6,630 bases of DNA from Oceanospirillaceae bacterium UBA2001 (lineage in GTDB: Bacteria; Pseudomonadota; Gammaproteobacteria; Pseudomonadales; Balneatricaceae): the NCBI GenBank assembly GCA_002335115.1, contig DDCR01000185.1, positions 1-6,630 on the forward strand, in the 5' to 3' direction. Shown piece after piece: positions 1 to 5,237 of this stretch. The notes under the pieces were generated by a model. It had not been told where the DNA came from and did no database searches. It saw only the letters and a list, made by a program, of their open reading frames with translations. Position 1 is the stretch's first letter. Every line of letters starts with the position of its first letter. A program made the position numbers and the translations under genes.

Positions 1-972
1 GGTTTTGGCGTACCTACTTTGATTGCTGTGCACGAGGATAATGATCCCCAAGGCCAAGGTTTAGCCTTAGCTAAAGCCTACGCAGTAGGCACGGGTGGCC
101 ACAAGGCGGGTGTCTTAATGTCATCCTTTATCGCTGAAGTAAAATCTGACCTGATGGGTGAACAAACCATTCTTTGTGGCATGCTACAAACAGGCTCTTT
201 ATTATGCTTTGACAAAATGATCGACAAGGGCATTGACCCTGCTTATGCCTCAAAGCTCATCCAATACGGTTGGGAAACCATTACTGAAGCACTAAAATAT
301 GGTGGCGTAACCAACATGCTAGATCGCCTATCTAACCCTGCGAAGATCAAAGCTTTCGATCTGTCTGAAACCTTGAAAGACATCATGCGCCCCCTCTACA
401 ACAAACACCAAGACGATATTATTAATGGTACTTTTTCTAGCACTATGATGGCAGACTGGGCTAACGATGACGTTAACCTGCTTGGCTGGCGCGCAGAAAC
501 AGGACAAACGGCTTTTGAAAAAACCCCCGCGGGTGAGATGGAAATTTCAGAGCAAGAGTACTTTGACCATGGCATCCTCATGGTTGCGATGGTTAAGGCT
601 GGCGTAGAACTCGCCTTTGAAACCATGACTGCTGCAGGCATTATTGCAGACTCTGCTTACTATGAATCCTTGCATGAAACACCACTAATCGCTAACACCA
701 TCGCCCGCAAAAAGTTGTATGAAATGAATGCCACTATTTCTGATACTGCAGAATATGGCTGTTACCTATACAACCATGCGTGCTTACCATTATTGAGTGA
801 TTTCATGCAGGACATTGATACAGACGTCATTGGGCGTGGCCTTAGTGGTGATGACAATGGTGTGGATAATGCGCGCCTAATTGAAGTCAACCATGCCCTT
901 CGGAGTCACCCTGTAGAAGCCATAGGCGCCACATTGCGTGGCCACATGGCTGATATGAAGAAGATCATCTAA
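1..972 (+). CDS. ilvC: Ketol-acid reductoisomerase (NADP+), class II, C-terminal two thirds (5' end outside window)
   Basis: Acetohydroxyacid isomeroreductase, the second common step of valine/isoleucine (and leucine) synthesis: Mg2+-dependent alkyl migration plus NADPH reduction of acetolactate or acetohydroxybutyrate in the cytoplasm. The frame is open from base 1, so the gene starts upstream; the first in-frame TTG at 19 is an internal leucine, not a start. The 323 visible residues align without gaps in the regions I compared with E. coli IlvC from about residue 168, giving a full length near 490, the class II long form with duplicated C-terminal knotted domain. Metal and substrate residues are visible: Asp and Glu in SDLMGE (visible residues 50 and 54, E. 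coli D217/E221), both Glu of YYESLHE (222 and 226, E. coli E389/E393) and Ser of ISDTAEYG (247, E. coli S414). The NADPH-binding Rossmann domain lies mostly outside. Stop TAA; modF follows after 12 nt. Identity is very secure. Confidence 0.98.
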   Translation, partial: GFGVPTLIAVHEDNDPQGQGLALAKAYAVGTGGHKAGVLMSSFIAEVKSDLMGEQTILCGMLQTGSLLCFDKMIDKGIDPAYASKLIQYGWETITEALKYGGVTNMLDRLSNPAKIKAFDLSETLKDIMRPLYNKHQDDIINGTFSSTMMADWANDDVNLLGWRAETGQTAFEKTPAGEMEISEQEYFDHGILMVAMVKAGVELAFETMTAAGIIADSAYYESLHETPLIANTIARKKLYEMNATISDTAEYGCYLYNHACLPLLSDFMQDIDTDVIGRGLSGDDNGVDNARLIEVNHALRSHPVEAIGATLRGHMADMKKII

Positions 973-984
973 GCGAGATCTTTT

Positions 985-2412
985 ATGTTAAAGCTGCACG
1001 ATTTGTCCGTAGAATTTGATGAAGGTTTTCAACTTAAACACATTAATTGGCAAATCGAGCAGCATCAGCATTGGTTAATTACCGGCGCTAATGGCGCTGG
1101 CAAGTCTGCCCTTGCTGCCGTGTTAGTTGGCTATGGGGATATTCTGGCGGGTCACACTGAGGGCATGCCAGTGACGATTGGTTGGGTCTCCTTCGAAGCT
1201 CAAGCCGAACTCATTCAAGCCGAACTCAAAAAGGATGACGCCGATATTCTCGACGTTATTAGCCTCGGAACACCCGTGTCTGAAATCATCTTTACAGATG
1301 ACATAGACCCCCTGATAGCAAAAAATTTGATTGAAAAATTTGAGCTAAATTATATCCTCGAACGGGCCTTTCGAAAGTTATCTACCGGTGAATCACGTAA
1401 AGTTATGCTCGTTAGGGCCTTGTCTTGTCATGCTGATTTATTGGTCTTAGACGAACCCTTTGATGGCCTTGATCGCGAGGCCCACGTCATGTTGCAAGAC
1501 CACCTCACAGAAGTAGTGCAGCACACGCCCGTGGTCATGGTGCTCAATCGTTTTGACGAAATACCAAATTTTATCAGCCATATTGCCTACATGGAACAAG
1601 GTGAACTGCGCCATCAAGTGAAACGTGATGACGCACAAGCGTTTGCTGAGCTATACCAGCTACTGCATCTTAAAACGACAGACATGCAAGTGCCTGCGGC
1701 AGATACAGACAAGGCTGCCGCAACGTTAATGCCTCAACAGCCTCTAGTAAAACTCACCAATATCAGTATTAAACACTCTGAAATGGTGTTGATTAAGGAC
1801 CTCAATTGGACCATTGAGCCCAACCAACACTGGCAATTGAGTGGGCCTAATGGCAGTGGTAAAACTGCCCTTTTGTCCCTCATTACGGGTGATCATCCCC
1901 AATGTTACTCCAACGATATTTTTGTATTTGGTTACCAGCGGGGGCATGGTGAGAGTATTTGGCAGATCAAACAACACATCGGTTACGTCTCCACTGCATT
2001 GCAATGGGAGTATCGAGTGGGCACTAGTTTGCGCAATGTGATCATCTCTGGTTTTTACGATTCGATTGGCTTGTACAGTAAAAGTAGTGACCGACAAAAG
2101 CATATTGCAGATCAGTGGTTGGCTTTATTAGGTATGCACAAGCGTGGTGATGAGCCATTTAATAAGCTATCTTACGGTGACCAACGCCTGCTTCTCATTG
2201 CTAGAGCGATGGTCAAGCACCCCCCGTTATTAATTTTAGATGAACCTTGCTTGGGCCTAGACGACATCAACCGCCAACTCGTCTTAGCCTTGATCGAAAA
2301 GATCTGTGGGGCTAAAGAAACGGCAGTTATTTACGTCAATCACCATGCTCAAGATCGTATCTTAGGTATCGATCATTATTTAGCCTTAGAAAAATCTGCA
2401 GACAATCGCTAA
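985..2412 (+). CDS. modF: ModF-like tandem ABC ATPase (molybdate-associated, PhrA family)
   Basis: Cytoplasmic protein of 475 aa with two ABC nucleotide-binding domains and no membrane segment, close to E. coli ModF/PhrA (about 490 aa). Domain 1: Walker A GANGAGKS (34-41), signature LSTGES (132-137), Walker B LLVLDEP (152-158). Domain 2: Walker A GPNGSGKT (287-294), signature LSYGDQ (395-400), Walker B LLILDEP (415-421). Family-specific strings shared with E. coli ModF include VLNRFDEIP in domain 1 and TGDHPQ, SGFYDSIG-like and VSDRQ-like segments in domain 2. ModF sits in the mod operon in E. coli, but its exact role in molybdate/molybdenum cofactor handling is unsettled; it is not the ModC transporter ATPase, and I see no TOBE/Mop domain. 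No modE, modA, modB or modC is in the window. The ATG is 12 nt after the ilvC stop with only a weak GCGAGA-like Shine-Dalgarno, suggesting translation coupled to ilvC. The stop codon lies in an inverted repeat. Confidence 0.92.
   Translation: MLKLHDLSVEFDEGFQLKHINWQIEQHQHWLITGANGAGKSALAAVLVGYGDILAGHTEGMPVTIGWVSFEAQAELIQAELKKDDADILDVISLGTPVSEIIFTDDIDPLIAKNLIEKFELNYILERAFRKLSTGESRKVMLVRALSCHADLLVLDEPFDGLDREAHVMLQDHLTEVVQHTPVVMVLNRFDEIPNFISHIAYMEQGELRHQVKRDDAQAFAELYQLLHLKTTDMQVPAADTDKAAATLMPQQPLVKLTNISIKHSEMVLIKDLNWTIEPNQHWQLSGPNGSGKTALLSLITGDHPQCYSNDIFVFGYQRGHGESIWQIKQHIGYVSTALQWEYRVGTSLRNVIISGFYDSIGLYSKSSDRQKHIADQWLALLGMHKRGDEPFNKLSYGDQRLLLIARAMVKHPPLLILDEPCLGLDDINRQLVLALIEKICGAKETAVIYVNHHAQDRILGIDHYLALEKSADNR
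1201..1227 (+). repeat. Short in-frame direct repeat inside modF
   Basis: Twelve bases, CAAGCCGAACTC, occur twice with a 3-nt spacer (1201-1212 and 1216-1227), a 15-nt period that keeps the frame and encodes QAEL-I-QAEL at residues 73-81. The same region of E. coli ModF appears to have the same length from memory, so this may be chance or local gene conversion rather than a recent insertion. Confidence 0.6.
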
Positions 2413-2418
2413 TTGTCT
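2400..2418. repeat. Inverted repeat spanning the modF stop codon
   Basis: Perfect 7-nt arms AGACAAT (2400-2406) and ATTGTCT (2412-2418) flank a 5-nt loop, and the modF TAA (2410-2412) overlaps the loop and the right arm. No T-run follows on the + strand, so it does not look like a normal intrinsic terminator. It could be an mRNA 3' stem, a weak attenuator before the SMR gene, or an operator. Function is inferred only from symmetry and position. Confidence 0.4.
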
Positions 2419-2453
2419 CGCACGGTGACCCCGCATCAGGTAAAGTGAATTTC

Positions 2454-2473
2454 TTCAAACTGTACAGATTCAA
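2454..2473. promoter_or_regulatory. Candidate operator upstream of the SMR gene: palindrome within a direct repeat
   Basis: An 8-nt perfect palindrome CTGTACAG (2460-2467) is bracketed by two TTCAA copies (2454-2458 and 2469-2473), 15 nt start to start, just upstream of the SMR ribosome binding site. Protein bound here would block access to the SMR-betI unit. It does not resemble the BetI operator as I remember it, and it is too short for a LexA box. No convincing -35/-10 pair was found in the 70-nt gap, so the promoter may lie in the modF 3' end or transcription may continue from modF. Confidence 0.25.
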
Positions 2474-2482
2474 GGATTAGTA

Positions 2483-2815
2483 ATGAAAAGTTGGCTATTA
2501 CTGCTTGCGGCGGTAGTGAGTGAAGTGATTGGTACCTCTGCAATTAAATATTCTGAAGGTTTCACCAAAGTCATTCCATCCATTATCGTGTTTGTTGGTT
2601 TTGGGGTGGCATTTTATCTACTTTCAATCACTCTAAAAGTCATACCTGTTGGCATTACTTATGCCGTGTGGTCGGGTTTAGGTATTGTATTTATTTCAAT
2701 TGTAGGTCACTTTGTATTTCAAGAAAGGCTGGATGCTCCTGCGTTCATAGGGATGAGCTTTATTTTAGCAGGCGTCATCATTATGCAAGTGTTTTCAAAA
2801 TCTGTGGCACACTAG
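2483..2815 (+). CDS. EmrE/Qac-type small multidrug resistance (SMR) transporter
   Basis: Inner-membrane dual-topology dimer expected to exchange protons for quaternary or aromatic cations. It has 110 aa, the same length as EmrE, with four hydrophobic segments (about 4-21, 33-50, 58-76 and 87-105). The essential proton/substrate Glu14 is present in SEVIGT, and Tyr60, Trp63, Gly65 and Gly67 in YAVWSGLG sit at EmrE numbering. The SEGFT and FxQRLD-like (FQERLD) motifs and the YAxWSGxG form point to the Qac/EmrE subtype rather than the guanidinium exporter Gdx/SugE, which typically has WTG. ATG is preceded by AAGGA (2472-2476) with 6-nt spacing, so the start is secure. The gene is 24 nt upstream of betI on the same strand, so the two are probably one transcript, with BetI the likely regulator. 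EmrE itself has been reported to move betaine and choline, which makes an osmolyte-linked substrate plausible; a disinfectant or dye substrate is the alternative. Confidence 0.94.
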   Translation: MKSWLLLLAAVVSEVIGTSAIKYSEGFTKVIPSIIVFVGFGVAFYLLSITLKVIPVGITYAVWSGLGIVFISIVGHFVFQERLDAPAFIGMSFILAGVIIMQVFSKSVAH

Positions 2816-2828
2816 CTTAATCAGTAAT

Positions 2829-2842
2829 AGGTGTTCGTTATG
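2829..2842 (+). promoter_or_regulatory. Ribosome binding site that fixes the betI start
   Basis: AGGTG (2829-2833) lies 6 nt before the ATG at 2840. An in-frame GTG at 2831 is part of this Shine-Dalgarno sequence and would add three residues (MFV) that BetI proteins lack; the MPK start at 2840 matches E. coli BetI. Confidence 0.7.
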
Positions 2843-3424
2843 CCCAAAGTTGGAATGCCAGAAATTAGACGTCCACAACTCATTCGTGCAACTATGGAAG
2901 TCATCAATCAAGTGGGATTCCTCAATGCATCAGTGGCCAGAATCGGTCAGCAAGCTGGAATTTCTCCCAGTATCATCAATCACTATTTTGGTGGTAAAAG
3001 TGGTCTTGTAGAAGCGACTATGCGCAGCATATTGAAAGACCTTGCGACAGGTATTAACCAGCGTTTGATCAAAGTGCCTAAGGACGATCTGGTCGCACGC
3101 ATCGAAGCGATTGTAGTAGAAAATTTTAGTTCTAATCAACAAGATGAAGCGGTGGTTAAGACTTGGCTAGCGTTTTGGGCTCAAGCCATGCATGACCCCG
3201 CACTCAATCGCTTACAGCGGGTCAATGAGAAACGCCTTCTGTCTTACCTGACTTTTGAATTAAAGCGCTGCATGCCCCGTCACGAAGCACAGATGGTAGC
3301 GACTAGCATAGCGGCCCTGATTGATGGCATTTGGTTGCGCACTGCCCTCAACCCAAAAGGCATTGATCCAAGCCTTGCTCGTCAGGTGATCACGGATTAC
3401 TTATCCTTGTACTTAAAAAACTGA
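2840..3424 (+). CDS. betI: BetI, TetR-family choline-responsive repressor
   Basis: DNA-binding repressor of glycine betaine synthesis genes; in characterised bacteria choline relieves repression. The protein is 194 aa, essentially the length of E. coli BetI (195). The N-terminal MPKxGMxxIRRxQLIxAT string is BetI-specific. The helix-turn-helix lies at about residues 31-50 (SVARIGQQAGIS, then IINHYF), followed by K-x-GLxEATMR. The C-terminal ligand domain keeps the BetI hallmarks AWLAFWA-like (TWLAFWAQAMH), RLLSYL and AALIDGIWLR. I use the ATG at 2840 rather than the upstream GTG because of the ribosome binding site and alignment. Odd context: betI normally heads betIBA, but here it follows an SMR transporter while betA is on the opposite strand about 1.8 kb away. 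It may control the SMR gene, betA, or both. A repurposed BetI paralogue is the alternative if a second betI heads the operon outside the window. Confidence 0.92.
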   Translation: MPKVGMPEIRRPQLIRATMEVINQVGFLNASVARIGQQAGISPSIINHYFGGKSGLVEATMRSILKDLATGINQRLIKVPKDDLVARIEAIVVENFSSNQQDEAVVKTWLAFWAQAMHDPALNRLQRVNEKRLLSYLTFELKRCMPRHEAQMVATSIAALIDGIWLRTALNPKGIDPSLARQVITDYLSLYLKN

Positions 3425-3493
3425 CCTCTCAACCCTAGGTAACCCACTGGGTCGATGAGTTGATCATAACAATGACTTTCAGCAGCCATCTTA

Positions 3494-3521
3494 GGTAAAG
3501 CTTTGCAGTTTACCCGTTTTT
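3494..3521 (+). terminator. Probable intrinsic terminator downstream of betI
   Basis: GGTAAA (3494-3499) pairs with TTTACC (3509-3514); two more inner pairs (CT with AG) are possible with a bulged G. The stem is followed within two bases by TTTTT (3517-3521). It lies 70 nt after the betI stop in the 135-nt convergent gap and is oriented to end the SMR-betI transcript. The stem is short, so efficiency is uncertain. I found no matching terminator for the converging minus-strand gene; the remaining gap shows nothing else convincing. Confidence 0.5.
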
Positions 3522-3559
3522 AGATTCGACCCTTGGTAAGCAACGGTTGTTAATTTTGG

Positions 3560-5122
3560 CTAACGACTTAAATTATATAAAGCCCAAAACTCATCCACTC
3601 GCGCACCATTATAATGGTCTGTGTATTCATCTGGTAGTCGTGTTAAATCACCTTGGGTGGCTGGATGACAAATGATTTCCGTTGGTTCAACGACATTAGT
3701 TAACTGCCGTTGCCATCGGTTACGGAAAATAAACTGCTTACGCCCTGGGTATTTAAATGGCAGGTAAGATAAACCTGCGCGTTTTACAGCGCCCTTAGCT
3801 CGAAGGGAAAACCAGCACAACAGGAACTGAGGTTTACCCAACAAAGTCCAATCAAGTACCAATCGGGTATGGCCTAAGCCTAAGTTTTTAGCTTGCGGTG
3901 CGATTTGATCGATCACGCCTGGCAATAAGTGAACATGGTGATGGGAGTCAAAATAGTTCAAGGTCACACCCTGCTCCTGCAACCTCTTCACTTGGAGGGT
4001 AAATTCCACTTCGATATCTTTAAGTAACACCATCGGAAGGGAGCGACACCCAAACCAACTTTGCTTAATTAAATGCAACAAAGGTCGGGTTTGGGCGAGT
4101 CCATCCAGTTGATGTTGGCCTGTTTTTTGTCCTAACAGTAGGCCATTGGTGACGTTAAAGTGCAAGCCTAACTGAATTTGAGGCACGGCCTTCAATTCAT
4201 CAAGTAGATAATCTTTATGCAGACTATTGGCCATAATAGACACCCGTTTTATGATTCCAGCTTGCGCCAACCTGAGCATGCCCTCGTTCACAGCAGGTGA
4301 TATTCCCCAATCATCAGAGGTGATTTGTAGTAACTTATTTTGGCTTTGACTTAAAGCAGGTCGTGGTTGATATTCTCCTCGTAACTTTTTGTATTTGAGA
4401 TGCGCTAAAGACGTAGCTGATCGAATCAGTTCACGACTTAAACTTAGGGTCGACTGAGCGTTATCATGGAGCAAGGTCACAGGTATCGAGGACACTTTGT
4501 CATTGTGACCTTGGGCCAATAGAAACATTTCTACATCATAAGAAAAGCCATGACACGTCAAATGACAAAACAACTTGGTGGCAAATTCACGGGTCATGAG
4601 TTTGATGCCACACTGGGTGTCTGATTGGTCGATACCAAATAAAAGTCTTACAGCCCGATTGTAGAGCAGGCCAAAAAGATGCCGCTTAAATAGCGCTGGT
4701 AAAAGTTCTGTGGGTAAATGGACCCGACTCGTGGGTAGTCGGCGATTGCCCACGACTAAACTTGATCCACTTTTTATGACGTCTTCAGCGTCGGTCAAAA
4801 ATACCAAATTAAAAGGTAGATCTGCATCGATAAAGGCAATTAATTTATACTGCGTCGATAAAAAAGCAGATTGTAGGGCTGCACCTTTGCCTGCTGGCGC
4901 CAAGTGCTGATGCAACACAATGCGCGACTCATCTTTAAAATGAGTCAGTAACAAGGCGTGAGTCGCTTCTACTTCACTGAGCTCGCCATTGACACAAACC
5001 ACCACTTCAAACAGACCATGCCAATGCTGCTGCAAATAGTCCAGCAACACGCCGACCTTCTTTACAATAAATTCGCCGCTCGCTTTAGCGGGAATAATAA
5101 TAGATAAGTCTTGATGAACCAT
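3560..5122 (-). CDS. Fusion: family 2 glycosyltransferase (Alg5/FlmF2-like) + YdjC/ChbG/HpnK-type deacetylase
   Basis: One 520-aa frame with two enzymatic halves. Residues 1-250 are a GT-A family 2 glycosyltransferase of the polyprenyl-phosphate sugar type: SIIIPAK start, GKGAALQSAF (78-87), metal-site DADLPF (99-104), DTQCGIKL (168-175) and FSYDVE (193-198), as in Alg5-like enzymes. Residues 263-520 are a YdjC-family carbohydrate deacetylase: SDDWGISPAVN (269-279, metal Asp probably D271), GLHFNVT (319-325, metal H321), DSHHHVHLLP (392-401, a further metal His) and EIICHPA (482-488). The linker (251-262) has no Met, so the halves are translated together. No signal peptide or clear transmembrane helix is visible. 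Known pairs FlmF2/NaxD and HpnI/HpnK suggest transfer of an N-acetylated sugar to a lipid followed by deacetylation; the substrate here is inference. The gene lies 98 nt downstream of betA. Shine-Dalgarno is poor; a weak promoter-like pair (TTGTAT at 5172-5167, TTTATT at 5149-5144, minus strand) precedes it. Confidence 0.88.
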   Translation of the reverse strand: MVHQDLSIIIPAKASGEFIVKKVGVLLDYLQQHWHGLFEVVVCVNGELSEVEATHALLLTHFKDESRIVLHQHLAPAGKGAALQSAFLSTQYKLIAFIDADLPFNLVFLTDAEDVIKSGSSLVVGNRRLPTSRVHLPTELLPALFKRHLFGLLYNRAVRLLFGIDQSDTQCGIKLMTREFATKLFCHLTCHGFSYDVEMFLLAQGHNDKVSSIPVTLLHDNAQSTLSLSRELIRSATSLAHLKYKKLRGEYQPRPALSQSQNKLLQITSDDWGISPAVNEGMLRLAQAGIIKRVSIMANSLHKDYLLDELKAVPQIQLGLHFNVTNGLLLGQKTGQHQLDGLAQTRPLLHLIKQSWFGCRSLPMVLLKDIEVEFTLQVKRLQEQGVTLNYFDSHHHVHLLPGVIDQIAPQAKNLGLGHTRLVLDWTLLGKPQFLLCWFSLRAKGAVKRAGLSYLPFKYPGRKQFIFRNRWQRQLTNVVEPTEIICHPATQGDLTRLPDEYTDHYNGARVDEFWALYNLSR

Positions 5123-5211
5123 AGCGCAGTCACTAGCTCTTTGAATAAATACACGGGCTTAGTGTAATACAATCACCCCGCTCTGTCGTGATTTATCCAC
5201 CCGTTTATGGC

Positions 5212-5237
5212 CCGCTCAGACTAACGGTTCTGGGCGG
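5212..5237 (-). repeat. Stem-loop enclosing the betA stop codon
   Basis: On the + strand CCGCTCAGA (5212-5220) pairs with TCTGGGCGG (5229-5237) over 9 positions including one G-T wobble, with an 8-nt loop that contains the betA stop (5221-5223). On the minus-strand transcript the wobble becomes a C-A mismatch, leaving 8 of 9 pairs. No U-run follows on the minus strand, so it is not a classic intrinsic terminator; it may stabilise the betA mRNA end or partly separate betA from the downstream gene. Confidence 0.35.

Noticed and set aside
19..21. In-frame TTG as a start codon for the left-edge gene
   Set aside because: The frame is open from base 1 and the first residues GFGVPTL match the interior of IlvC; the true start is upstream of the window.
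1744..2103. Minus-strand open frame of 119 codons
   Set aside because: It lies antisense inside the well-supported second ATPase domain of modF, has no recognisable motif or ribosome binding site, and is a coding shadow. The same applies to other short frames opposite or out of phase with ilvC, modF, betI, the fusion gene and betA.
2460..2467. LexA (SOS) box from CTGT...ACAG
   Set aside because: A LexA box needs CTGT and ACAG separated by 8 nt; here they are directly joined into an 8-nt palindrome.
2483..2815. SugE/Gdx guanidinium exporter
   Set aside because: The SEVIGT and YAVWSGLG motifs and overall similarity match the EmrE/Qac subtype, not Gdx.
4300..4380. Possibility that the glycosyltransferase and deacetylase are two genes with a start between them
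   Set aside because: There is no stop, frameshift or start codon between the two domains; the first methionine after the linker (M282) falls after the metal-binding Asp motif of the deacetylase.
5123..5220. BetI operator or strong promoter in the betA-fusion gap
   Set aside because: No TTGA...TCAA-type palindrome resembling BetI sites as I remember them is present, and the best -35/-10 pair on the minus strand matches consensus poorly.
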